DNA from: Halorientalis sp. LT38
GTDB taxonomy: Archaea; Halobacteriota; Halobacteria; Halobacteriales; Haloarculaceae
DNA length: 64,000 bases
Direction of reading: 5' to 3'
Assembly: GCF_037031225.1 (NCBI RefSeq)
Contig: NZ_JAYEZN010000001.1
Span: 1,426,001 to 1,490,000, forward strand
This document shows, piece after piece, positions 41,564 to 49,603 of the stretch; position 1 is the first letter of the stretch, and each line of letters begins with the position of its first letter. The notes beneath the pieces were generated by a model. It searched no databases. It was not told the DNA's origin and saw nothing but the letters and a program-made list of their open reading frames with translations. The position numbers and the translations under genes were made by a program.

Positions 41564-42679
41564 TCAGTCGGCGGTGCCGTCGGAGATTCCGTCGGCATCG
41601 GGTTCGAATCCGGCCGCGGCGTCGGCGGCGTCGCTGCCGGCGATGGTGAGTTCGCGCTGGGGGAACGGGATCTCCACGCCGTCGGCCCGAAAGGCCGCGT
41701 GGACGGCCTTGACCAGCCGGTGGGTGGCGCGGCCCCGCAGGATCGGGTCGTCGATCCAGCCGAGCAGTTCGACTTCGACGGCCGAGTCGCCGAACGAGCG
41801 GAACCTGACTCGCGGAGTCGGTCGCGCTTCGATCAACTCCTCGGCCGCGGCCACGTCCTGCAGGACGGTCTCGACGTGATCGAGGTCCGAGTCGTAGGCG
41901 ACGCCGACCGGGACCCGGACCCGGCGCTCGGTGTGCGGCGTGGACTCGTTGACGATCAGCGCGGAGTTGAGGACGCTGTTCGGCACTGTGACGAGCATGT
42001 CGTCGCGGGTCCGGATCACGGTCGAGCGGATCGAGATGTCCTCTACCTGCCCCCGCTCGCCGCTATCCAGGACGACGAAGTCCCCGACGGCGTAGGTGCC
42101 GTCGGCGTACAGCGCGATGGAGCCGAAGAAGTTCGCGATGGTGTCCTTGGCGGCAAAGCCCACCACGATCCCGATGATCCCCGCCGAGGCCAGCAGGGGG
42201 GTGACGTCGACCTGCCACAGCGAGAGCAGGAAGAAGGTCGAGGCGCCGAGCACCAGCGCCGTCCAGACGTTCTGGAAGATCGGGAGGATCTTCCGGTCGA
42301 AGGAGACCTCGTCGGTCGCCGCCCTGGCCACGCGCCGGCCCAGCCGGGTCAGCGTCCACGCCCAGACCAGCACGAGCAGCGATAGCGTCCCCGCACGCAC
42401 CGGGTAGCCGAGGGCGGCCACGTCCCAGACGACCGTCGCGGCGAGGTAGGTGCCCCCGATCAGGACCGAGACGTACAGCGGCGGGTGGATCGTCGCGAAC
42501 ACGACGTCGTCGACGTCGCCGTCGATGCGGACCGTCACCCGGCGGATGAGCGCGTCGCCGCCGACCCGGACGAGCCAGGCGACGGCCACCGAGCCACCCA
42601 GAATCAGGAACACGACCGCCCAGGGCGGGAGCCCCACCACCATCGCCTCGACCGCCGGCCGGAACGCCGTCGATTGCAT
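41564..42679 (-). CDS. MscS-family mechanosensitive channel
   Basis: A 371-residue membrane protein. Several N-terminal helices lead to the pore region LLASAGIIGIVVGFAAKDTIANFFGSIALY, which matches the MscS TM3 and its start into the beta domain (YAVGDFVVLDSGERGQVEDISIRSTVIRT). The cytosolic vestibule follows, ending with an acidic tail. Such channels open on membrane tension and protect cells from osmotic downshock, relevant for a halophile. A TATA box ends 22 bases upstream of ATG 42679. Confidence 0.92.
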   Translation of the reverse strand: MQSTAFRPAVEAMVVGLPPWAVVFLILGGSVAVAWLVRVGGDALIRRVTVRIDGDVDDVVFATIHPPLYVSVLIGGTYLAATVVWDVAALGYPVRAGTLSLLVLVWAWTLTRLGRRVARAATDEVSFDRKILPIFQNVWTALVLGASTFFLLSLWQVDVTPLLASAGIIGIVVGFAAKDTIANFFGSIALYADGTYAVGDFVVLDSGERGQVEDISIRSTVIRTRDDMLVTVPNSVLNSALIVNESTPHTERRVRVPVGVAYDSDLDHVETVLQDVAAAEELIEARPTPRVRFRSFGDSAVEVELLGWIDDPILRGRATHRLVKAVHAAFRADGVEIPFPQRELTIAGSDAADAAAGFEPDADGISDGTAD

Positions 42680-42698
42680 GCGGTCCGTACGCCGCGTG

Positions 42699-42706
42699 AA
42701 TATATA
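42699..42706 (-). promoter_or_regulatory. TATA box of the MscS gene
   Basis: The plus strand reads AATATATA; on the minus strand this is TATATATT about 20-27 bases upstream of ATG 42679. Confidence 0.55.
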
Positions 42707-42821
42707 GCCGTGCTGTCGTGACAGATCGCCTCGTGACGTGTGCTGGCACGCGTCGATGGGATAAAGCGACGGATATCCGAGGCAGTACTCCCTTTTGCCG
42801 AACCGGTGAACTCGGACGGGA

Positions 42822-44369
42822 ATGCAGCGCGAGTACTTCGATTCCGAACGGGTGAACGTGGGGGAGGCCGTGCGAGAGAAACACGAACAGGTCGCCGACG
42901 AAGCGGTCGGCCAGGCGGAGTACGGCCACCTGATCGGCGGCGAGTGGGTCGAATCGGACGGCGGTGACACGGCCGACGCGGTCGACGCCACGACCGGGCA
43001 GCGACTGGCACGGTTCCAGACCGGGACGCCGGCGGACGTCGATCGGGCCGTCGAGGCCGCCCAGGAAGGCTTCGAGAAGTGGTCCGTGATGTCGCCACAG
43101 CAGCGCTCGAACAAGTTGCTGGACGTCGCCGACCGACTCGAGGACCGCCGGTCGGCGATCGCGCGGCTGGACAGCCTCGAGATCGGGAAGGCCAACCAGC
43201 ACTCGATGTTCGTCGACCTCGAGGTCGCCATCGAGCAGTTCCGGTACTTCGCCAGCCTCGCCCGCACCGCGGACGAGGGGCGGCGCCCGCCGGCCAGCCC
43301 CGACCGGCTGACCTACACCCAGAAGGAGCCCTACGGCGTCGTCGGCCTCATCAGCGCGTGGAACTTCCCGGCGATGTTCGTCGCCTGGAAGATGGCCCCC
43401 GCACTGGCGGCGGGCAACGCCGTCGTCTTCAAACCCTCTTCGCGGGCCTCCCTCTCGACGCTGGAGATGGCCCGCACCATCCAGGACGTCCTCCCGAAGG
43501 GGACCGTCAACGTCGTGACGGGCGCGGGCAGCGAGGTGGGCGACGCCCTCACCGGCCATTCGGGCGTGGGGAAGGTCGCACTGACTGGCTCGACCGCAGC
43601 CGGCCAGTACACCATGCAGAACGCGGCGGAGAACATCACCCCTGTATCGCTGGAACTGGGCGGGAAGAGCCCGAACATCGTCTTCCCCGACGCGGACCTC
43701 GAGAAGGCCGTCCAGGGCTCCATCATCGCCTCCTGGTTCAACGTCGGCCAGCAGTGCACCATGGGCTCGCGCATGTTCCTCCACGAGGACGTCTACGACG
43801 AGTTCCTCGATGCCTTCGTGGAGGCCACGGCCGATCTGCAGGTCGGCGACCCCCTCGATCCGCGGACCGACGTGGGCCCGCTCGTCGACCACGACCACCT
43901 CGAAGACGTGCAGTCCTACGTCGAGACCGCGCTCGCGGAGGGCGCGACCCTGGAGTACGGCGGCCAGCAACCCGCCGACGCCGACCTCGACGGCGCACCG
44001 TTCTACGAGCCGACGATCCTCACCGACGTGGACAACGGAGACACCATCGCCTGCGAGGAGGTGTTCGGGCCCGTCCTCTCAGTACTGGAGTGGTCCGACT
44101 ACGACGAGATGATGGCCGAGGCCAACGACACCATCTACGGCCTGGCCTCTGGCGTCTGGACGACCGACCTGGAGAACGCTAAACGGGCCGCCGACGACCT
44201 CGAAGCCGGCACCGTCTGGGTCAACACCTACAACGACATGTTCGAGCCCAGCCCCTACGGCGGCTACAAGCAGTCGGGCATCGGGCGGGAACTCGACGAG
44301 TCGACGCTTTCGGACTACACGCAGACCAAGTCGGTGACGATGAACTTCGGCGGCTTGCCGGACATGTGA
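42822..44369 (+). CDS. Aldehyde dehydrogenase
   Basis: A 515-residue NAD(P)-dependent aldehyde dehydrogenase. SAWNFPAMFVAWKMAPALAAGN, FKPSS and GSTAAG form the cofactor site. The catalytic glutamate is in SLELGGKSPNIVF and the nucleophilic cysteine in NVGQQCTMGSRMF. The C-terminal EVFGPVLSV and PYGGYKQSGIGRELDE are typical. Family resemblance is to betaine/gamma-aminobutyraldehyde-type enzymes, but the substrate is not settled. Its stop abuts that of the convergent HTH_10 gene with no gap. Confidence 0.92.
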   Translation: MQREYFDSERVNVGEAVREKHEQVADEAVGQAEYGHLIGGEWVESDGGDTADAVDATTGQRLARFQTGTPADVDRAVEAAQEGFEKWSVMSPQQRSNKLLDVADRLEDRRSAIARLDSLEIGKANQHSMFVDLEVAIEQFRYFASLARTADEGRRPPASPDRLTYTQKEPYGVVGLISAWNFPAMFVAWKMAPALAAGNAVVFKPSSRASLSTLEMARTIQDVLPKGTVNVVTGAGSEVGDALTGHSGVGKVALTGSTAAGQYTMQNAAENITPVSLELGGKSPNIVFPDADLEKAVQGSIIASWFNVGQQCTMGSRMFLHEDVYDEFLDAFVEATADLQVGDPLDPRTDVGPLVDHDHLEDVQSYVETALAEGATLEYGGQQPADADLDGAPFYEPTILTDVDNGDTIACEEVFGPVLSVLEWSDYDEMMAEANDTIYGLASGVWTTDLENAKRAADDLEAGTVWVNTYNDMFEPSPYGGYKQSGIGRELDESTLSDYTQTKSVTMNFGGLPDM

Positions 44370-45023
44370 TTACCCCGGCAGAATTTCCGTGAGCACGCTG
44401 GACTCGATCTTCCGCAGATGTTCGCCCACGGTAACGGGAGCGAGATCCAGTTCGGCGGCGATGTCCTCGTACGTCGCGTCGCGGGGCACGTCGTAGTACC
44501 CCAGTTCGGCCGCCGTGAGGAGGATCTCCTGCTGGCGGTCGGTGAGCAGCGAGAACAGCTGGCGGTCGTCGGGGTGGTACTCCCGCATCGCCTCCAGTTC
44601 CACGTCGATGCTGTCGGGGACGACGGCGAGCGCCTCGGTGATCGTCTCCTGATCGCCCATGCCGGTGATCCGGAGGCCGCCGTCGGGGAGGCACTCCACA
44701 GGGGTATCGACCACGATGCTGTACTCCTGCATGGTCCGGAAGAGGGCGTCGACCAGCTCGTTCGGCTCGAAGTGGATGTAGGCGTGGAGGTTCGCCTCGT
44801 CGCGGGAGACGCTGAAGTCGATCACGTCGTCGTGCTCGGCGAGCAGCGCCTGCGCCCGCTCGGGGTCCCCGCGGGCCTCGTAGAGGAAGACGATGGTCCC
44901 GTCGTCGAGCTGGTTGAGGTGGTGGATCGCGACCCGCTGGAGCGCCGGGTCGTCCACGATCGCCTGCTCGGCGGGGTGGAACCCCTCCCGGTCGGGCCGC
45001 AACACCATCTCCACGTACCGCAT
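44370..45023 (-). CDS. HTH_10 family transcriptional regulator
   Basis: A 217-residue regulator of the bacterio-opsin-activator type. The N-terminal part, starting MRYVEMVLRPDREGFHPAE, resembles the sensor region of related regulators. The C-terminal HTH_10 domain has LTDRQQEILLTAAELGYYDVPRD, then the helix-turn-helix ending VGEHLRKIESSVL. A TATA-like element at 45046-45050 supports ATG 45023 over an upstream start. It is divergent from the R2-like oxidase and convergent with the aldehyde dehydrogenase, so either may be its target (inference). Confidence 0.87.
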   Translation of the reverse strand: MRYVEMVLRPDREGFHPAEQAIVDDPALQRVAIHHLNQLDDGTIVFLYEARGDPERAQALLAEHDDVIDFSVSRDEANLHAYIHFEPNELVDALFRTMQEYSIVVDTPVECLPDGGLRITGMGDQETITEALAVVPDSIDVELEAMREYHPDDRQLFSLLTDRQQEILLTAAELGYYDVPRDATYEDIAAELDLAPVTVGEHLRKIESSVLTEILPG

Positions 45024-45131
45024 GCCCCTCGATACCGGCCGATCCCATATGTGTGCGGCGGTTGGCTCGACTGCCGACCGCCCGCTGGTTTCGCCGTCCG
45101 GCGTCCGAATCCGGACCCGTGCTACTGGGGG

Positions 45132-45139
45132 CATATAAA
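45132..45139 (+). promoter_or_regulatory. TATA box of the R2-like oxidase gene
   Basis: CATATAAA lies 60-67 bases upstream of ATG 45199 on the plus strand. It would leave a leader of about 35 bases in which no clear Shine-Dalgarno is seen. Confidence 0.5.
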
Positions 45140-45198
45140 CGACCCGTCGATGATTTGCACCACGGATAGGGGGATCGTCCCGAACAGTCGTGTGTACG

Positions 45199-46131
45199 AT
45201 GACACAGGTAGAGGACGACAGCCGCGAGATGCGGCTCGATCCGGACTCGTTCGCCCAGGGCTATTTCAAAAACGCCGTCTACCGCCACTGGGATCCCTAC
45301 GAGATCGAGGGGCTGGAGGCCGACAAGCGGAAGATGATCGACTACGAGCCGACCGAGGCCGAGTTCGACGAACTCCGGACCGCCATCGCCCGCTTCGGCG
45401 CGGGCGAGGAGGCCGTCACGGAGGATCTGATGCCGCTGGCGATGGTGCTCGAGGACATCAACGACCAGATGTTCCTCTCCAGCCAGATCTACGAGGAGGC
45501 CAAACACACGCAGTTCTTCGACCGCCACTGGCGGGAGGTCATCAACCCGGTCGCCGAGGAACTGGGCTACGAGGTCACGAACCCGACCGACCAGCGCTAC
45601 TTCAACGACGACTACGTCGCGCTGTTCGACAAGACCGAGGCGGCCATGGAACGACTGCTGACCGACGACACGCCCGAGAACCGCGTCCGGGCGTACTGTC
45701 ACTACCACCTCGTCGTCGAGTCGGTGCTGGCCCAGACCGGGTACTACGGCTTCCAGTCGGCCTTCTCCGAGCAGGGTTCGGACGAGGTCACCGACGAGGA
45801 CTTCCCCAACTCCGAGGGGCTCGTCGAGGGCATCGCCAAGGTCCGCTCCGACGAGGGTCGCCACGTCGGCTTCGGGATGAACAAGGTCCGTGGCTACGTG
45901 CAGTCCGGCGAGGTCAGCGAGGACGTGGTGCAGGAGACGCTCCAGAGCCTGATGCCCCACGTCGCGGGCACCTTCAGCGATCTGACCGAGAGCCTGAACC
46001 CCGGGCCGCTCGTGGCTTACTCCCGCGACAAACTGACTCGGCGGATCGAGATCATCACCGACGCCGACGCCGAAGTGCCGGGCGTCCACGAACTCGTCGA
46101 CATGGACGAGAGCGCGACCGCCGCCGACTGA
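45199..46131 (+). CDS. R2-like ligand-binding oxidase (R2lox)
   Basis: A 310-residue ferritin-like protein related to ribonucleotide reductase R2. The metal ligands can be placed at E70 (FGAGEEAV), E100 and H103 (YEEAKH), E174 (YHLVVE), E219 and H222 (SDEGRH). Val73, three residues after the first ligand, and Tyr169, five before the fourth, match the valine and tyrosine that form the ether cross-link in R2lox proteins. This separates it from true R2 subunits, whose first ligand is usually Asp. The family carries a Mn/Fe cofactor and an unknown long-chain ligand; its physiological role is unsettled. No ribonucleotide reductase large subunit is nearby. Confidence 0.85.
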   Translation: MTQVEDDSREMRLDPDSFAQGYFKNAVYRHWDPYEIEGLEADKRKMIDYEPTEAEFDELRTAIARFGAGEEAVTEDLMPLAMVLEDINDQMFLSSQIYEEAKHTQFFDRHWREVINPVAEELGYEVTNPTDQRYFNDDYVALFDKTEAAMERLLTDDTPENRVRAYCHYHLVVESVLAQTGYYGFQSAFSEQGSDEVTDEDFPNSEGLVEGIAKVRSDEGRHVGFGMNKVRGYVQSGEVSEDVVQETLQSLMPHVAGTFSDLTESLNPGPLVAYSRDKLTRRIEIITDADAEVPGVHELVDMDESATAAD

Positions 46132-46151
46132 CTCACTTCGTTCCTCAGTCG
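46125..46151 (+). terminator. Hairpin at the R2lox stop codon
   Basis: CGACTGA and TCAGTCG pair around a C-C mismatch and the loop TCACTTCGTTC. The stem includes the TGA stop codon of the oxidase gene. First of three hairpins in a row. Confidence 0.45.
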
Positions 46152-46153
46152 AG

Positions 46154-46178
46154 CCCTGTCTCGCTTCGCTCGACAGGG
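46154..46178 (+). terminator. Second hairpin after R2lox
   Basis: CCCTGTC and GACAGGG form a perfect 7-bp stem around the loop TCGCTTCGCTC. Confidence 0.55.
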
Positions 46179-46212
46179 ACACCGGCTGACGCGATGAACG
46201 CGTCACCCGAGC

Positions 46213-46235
46213 CTGCACTCGCTTCGCTCGTGCAG
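46213..46235 (+). terminator. Third hairpin after R2lox
   Basis: CTGCAC and GTGCAG form a perfect 6-bp stem around the same loop, TCGCTTCGCTC. The stem differs from the previous one while the loop is identical. Confidence 0.55.
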
Positions 46236-46303
46236 ACGCCGACTGACCGCCGGACTCGCTCCCGCTGCTCCCCCGACACCACGGACGTCCCCACACGCTA
46301 TTT

Positions 46304-46335
46304 CCCCGTCCCCCCACGCCCTTCCCCCGTTCCCC
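46304..46335 (-). other. Strong G-quadruplex candidate (minus strand)
   Basis: On the plus strand five C runs of 4, 6, 3, 5 and 4 bases are separated by only 2, 3, 2 and 3 bases. The minus strand therefore fits the G3+N1-7 rule well, and the plus strand could form an i-motif. It lies in the 284-base gap between R2lox and uppP. Confidence 0.55.
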
Positions 46336-46415
46336 ACACGTTCTTTTCTCGCTGGCCACGACGGGCGATTTCCGTACCCGAACGCTCATTAGCCCGGGCC
46401 GGGCCCTCTCGGAGT

Positions 46416-47231
46416 ATGGACGAGCAGGTCGTCGCCGTGATCGTCGGGCTGGTACAGGGCGTGCTGGAGTGGTTGCCAGTCTCCAGCGAGGGGACCGTCG
46501 CGCTCGTGTTGACGCTCCTGGGCAGCGCCGACCCCGAGGCCGCGGTCGGGTACGCCCTGTTCCTCCACGCCGGGACGGCCATGGCGGCGACGGTCTACTA
46601 CCGCGGCGAGATCGACGGCGTCCTCCGGACGCTCCCCGACCTCTCGCTGCGCGATCCGTTCGCCACCGAGACCGCGGACCTCGCCTTCCTGATCGTGGCG
46701 ACGCTGTCCTCGATGCTCGTCGGCGGGATCGCCTACCTGGCACTGGAGACGCTCGTCTCGGAACTGGCCGGCGGCGCGTTCGTGGCGCTGATCGGCGGGT
46801 TGCTGATCGTCACGGGCGTCGTCCAGCGGGTCGCGGAGAACCGCGGCGGCGACGGCGAAGGAGAGCCCAGGTCGCCGGACCTGTTCGACGGGGTGGCGGT
46901 GGGCGTCCTCCAGGGGCTGGCGATCCTCCCCGGCGTCTCGCGGTCGGGGACGACCGTCAGCGCGCTCCTGCTACGGGGTCACGAGGGCGTGGACTCGCTC
47001 CGACTCTCCTTCCTGCTCGCCATTCCGGCGTCGCTCGGGGCGGGCCTGCTGAGCTTCGACGGACTCGGGATCTCGGCGACGGCCGCGGTGACGGCGCTCG
47101 CGGTCAGCGCCGTCGTCGGCTACCTCACCGTCGGCGCGCTGGTGGCGCTGGTCCGCCGCGTGGCCTTCTGGGCGGTCTGCGTCGGCTTCGGCGGCCTGGC
47201 GGTCGTCGGCGGCGTCGCACTGCTGGTCTGA
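46416..47231 (+). CDS. UppP/BacA family polyprenyl-diphosphate phosphatase
   Basis: A 271-residue membrane protein with about eight helices. The two family motifs are present: GLVQGVLEWLPVSSEGTVAL near the N-terminus and LAILPGVSRSGTTVSALLL in the second half. In bacteria UppP dephosphorylates undecaprenyl diphosphate. In archaea the likely substrate is dolichyl diphosphate, which would recycle the lipid carrier for N-glycosylation and fits the sugar-nucleotide genes a few kilobases away (inference). A TATA-like element is about 30 bases upstream. Confidence 0.9.
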   Translation: MDEQVVAVIVGLVQGVLEWLPVSSEGTVALVLTLLGSADPEAAVGYALFLHAGTAMAATVYYRGEIDGVLRTLPDLSLRDPFATETADLAFLIVATLSSMLVGGIAYLALETLVSELAGGAFVALIGGLLIVTGVVQRVAENRGGDGEGEPRSPDLFDGVAVGVLQGLAILPGVSRSGTTVSALLLRGHEGVDSLRLSFLLAIPASLGAGLLSFDGLGISATAAVTALAVSAVVGYLTVGALVALVRRVAFWAVCVGFGGLAVVGGVALLV

Positions 47232-47397
47232 GCCGTCCGGGAATCGACGGTGCTCGCGTACAAGTTCTGAGAACGGTCCGACAACGTTTATCTTTCCGAC
47301 CCGGTTAGCTAGCGGCGAGTTCGACCGGCGGACCGTGGAAACGGTCGCCCGCCCCGGCCGTGGAGCGGTTCGCCGGGCGCCGTCGGCACACGCACGC

Positions 47398-47442
47398 ATG
47401 TCCCGCACACCGAACGCCACGCATTGCAGCAGTCACCCATGA
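47398..47442 (+). CDS. 14-codon ORF with ATGA overlap to cheF
   Basis: ATG 47398 to TGA 47440-47442 encodes MSRTPNATHCSSHP and overlaps the cheF start as ATGA. A TATA-like GTTTATC lies at 47285-47291, about 110 bases upstream, so this ORF would be inside the leader. It may be fortuitous. Confidence 0.25.
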   Translation: MSRTPNATHCSSHP

Positions 47443-48296
47443 GCGACGGCGAACGGAAGCTGCTGGACGCGCAGGGCGACTTCCTCTACGCCGTCCGGGG
47501 CGGCGAGGTCCAGGCGGGGGCGGACTGGCAGAGCTGTCGGCTCGTGGTGACGACGAAGCGGCTCGTGCTGGCGACGAGCGGGAACAAGCAGACCGTCCCG
47601 CTGTCGAAGGTGTCGCTGGTCGCGGACCCGCCCGAGATCGAGGCGACCGAACACGTGCCGTCCGTTACCGCGATCAGGGTCGGCAGCGCCGTGATCTTCC
47701 TCACGCTGGCCGACGGCGACCTGTCGGAGACGCTCACGCAGGCGCTGCTCCACGACGAGGTCGTCCTCGTCAAACACCCCGCGGTCGAGGGCGGCGTCGT
47801 CTCGGACGCCGAGTGGGAGAAGGCGAAGTTCCGGTACGTCGACGAGCGCATCGAGATGGCGCTCTCGGAGGGGCGAGTCGCGATCGACGTCGACGACGTG
47901 GGGACGATCGACACGACGGAGTCGACGGTCCGGGACAGCGAGCGCACGGTGGTCGCCGTCGAACACACAGAAGACGACATCAGCGTCGAGACCCACCTCA
48001 CGGGGACAGAACGGCACACGCAGGCGCTCTCGACGCTGTTCGCGAGCGCCGTCGCGCGCAACGAGGGGGACGCGGGCGAACTCGACGACACGGAGAGCCA
48101 GGTCCTGATGGCCCTCTATTCGGGCGTCTCGCCGTTCGAGATGTCCGACTTCGTCGGCATCCCGCCGGACGAGGTCGAGGAGATCTACCAGCGCCTGCTG
48201 GAGATGGGGGCCGTCGACGAGGTGCGCACCCGGACGGAAGTGGCGCTGAACGCGCGTGGCAGAAATCTGGCGAGCGACGCCATGAGTGAAGAGTAG
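47439..48296 (+). CDS. cheF: Archaeal chemotaxis adaptor CheF
   Basis: A 285-residue protein of the CheF-arch family, which connects phosphorylated CheY to the archaellum motor. The N-terminal region has DFLYAVRGGEVQ and LVVTTKRLVLATSGNKQTVPLSKV, a PH-like beta fold. The C-terminus has a winged-helix-like segment, TESQVLMALYSGVSPFEMSDFVG and VEEIYQRLLEMGAV. No other che or arl gene is in the window, so it is an orphan copy here. ATG 47439 follows an ATGA overlap with a short ORF. Confidence 0.85.
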   Translation: MSDGERKLLDAQGDFLYAVRGGEVQAGADWQSCRLVVTTKRLVLATSGNKQTVPLSKVSLVADPPEIEATEHVPSVTAIRVGSAVIFLTLADGDLSETLTQALLHDEVVLVKHPAVEGGVVSDAEWEKAKFRYVDERIEMALSEGRVAIDVDDVGTIDTTESTVRDSERTVVAVEHTEDDISVETHLTGTERHTQALSTLFASAVARNEGDAGELDDTESQVLMALYSGVSPFEMSDFVGIPPDEVEEIYQRLLEMGAVDEVRTRTEVALNARGRNLASDAMSEE

Positions 48297-48409
48297 TCGG
48301 CCGCTACCGCGACGGTTCGTCCGGTAATACGGCGACTAATAGGGTGAAGCGTCCGAAATATCGGTACGGCAGCCGGAAGGTTGAAACGGGCCGCCGGCAA
48401 CCATCTGAT

Positions 48410-49603
48410 ATGAGCGTCAGCACGGCGGTCGTTCTCGCTGCGGGGGAGGGGACTCGGTTGCGTCCGCTGACGCGCAACCGCCCGAAGCCGATGCTCCCCG
48501 CCGCCGACCGCCCGATCCTCGAACACGTATTCGACGCCCTGGTCGACGCCGGCATGGACCAGCTGGTCTGCGTCGTCGGCTACAAGCACGACCGGGTGCA
48601 GGACCACTTCGGCCCGAGTTACCGGGACGTTCCGGTGCAGTACGTCCGCCAGCACAAGCAACTGGGCAGCGGGCACGCCCTCCTGCAGGCCCGTGCGGCC
48701 GTCGACGGCCCGCCGCTGGTCGTCAACGGCGACCGGCTCATCGAGGCCTCGATGGTCGAGGCCGTCGCCGAGGGCTTTTCCCGCAACGACCCCGCCGCCG
48801 CCCTCGCCGTCATGGAACACCCCGACGCGAACCAGTACGGGGCGGTCGTCCTCCGCAACGACGAACTCACGGAGATCGTCGAGAAGCCCACGACGGACGA
48901 CTACCGGCTGATCAACGCCGGGATCTACGCCTTCGACGCGACGATCTTCGACGAGATCGCGGACACGCCCCGCTCGGCCGGCGAACTCGGGCTGACCGAC
49001 ACCATCGCCCGCCTCGCCGAGAACGACCGCGTCCACGGCGTCCGCTGTGAGGGGATGTGGGTCGACGCCACCTATCCCTGGGACCTGCTGACGGTCGCCC
49101 GCGAGGTACTCGCCCGCGGCCGGGTCGACGTCGCCGAGCGCTCGGAGGGCGTCTGGGTCCACGACGACGCTCGCGTCCACGAGGACGCGACGCTACGCGC
49201 GCCGGTCGTCGTCGGCGCGGACTCTGAGATCGCACCAGGCGCCGTCGTCGGGCCCGACGCCGCGCTGGGATACAACGTCACCGTCGGCGCGAACGCGACC
49301 GTCGAGCGCACAGTGTTAGACGCCGACGCCCGGGTCGACGCCGGGAGCGTCCTCGTCGACACCGTGACCGGTCAGGACGTCGACCTCGGCGCCGGGAGCA
49401 TCGTCCCCGGCGGCCGCGCGGACGTGCGGGTCGGCAACGAGGTCTTCGAGGACCAGCGCCTGGGCGCGGTGCTCGCCGACCGCGTCACCGCAGAGGGGGA
49501 CGTGAGCGTCGCCCCCGGGACGCTGGTGGGCCCCTCCGCGCACATTCACACGGGCGCCCACGTCCAGGGCCGCGTCCCCGACGGCGCGGAGGTGGTGCGC
49601 TGA
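48410..49603 (+). CDS. Bifunctional sugar-1-phosphate nucleotidyltransferase/acetyltransferase
   Basis: A 397-residue enzyme. The nucleotidyltransferase domain has AVVLAAGEGTRLRPLTRNRPKPMLP and the later VEKPTTDDYRLINAGIYAF. The C-terminal third is a left-handed beta helix with hexapeptide repeats (VVVGADSEIAPGAVVGPDAAL and similar). This matches archaeal GlmU-type proteins that act on glucosamine-1-phosphate or glucose-1-phosphate. Its stop overlaps the ATG of glmS (TGATG), which strongly suggests the UDP-N-acetylglucosamine pathway. Confidence 0.9.
   Translation: MSVSTAVVLAAGEGTRLRPLTRNRPKPMLPAADRPILEHVFDALVDAGMDQLVCVVGYKHDRVQDHFGPSYRDVPVQYVRQHKQLGSGHALLQARAAVDGPPLVVNGDRLIEASMVEAVAEGFSRNDPAAALAVMEHPDANQYGAVVLRNDELTEIVEKPTTDDYRLINAGIYAFDATIFDEIADTPRSAGELGLTDTIARLAENDRVHGVRCEGMWVDATYPWDLLTVAREVLARGRVDVAERSEGVWVHDDARVHEDATLRAPVVVGADSEIAPGAVVGPDAALGYNVTVGANATVERTVLDADARVDAGSVLVDTVTGQDVDLGAGSIVPGGRADVRVGNEVFEDQRLGAVLADRVTAEGDVSVAPGTLVGPSAHIHTGAHVQGRVPDGAEVVR

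Noticed and set aside
41601-41612. GGTTCGAATCCG, resembling a tRNA T-loop
   Set aside because: It lies inside the MscS coding region and there is no acceptor stem, D arm or anticodon arm around it.
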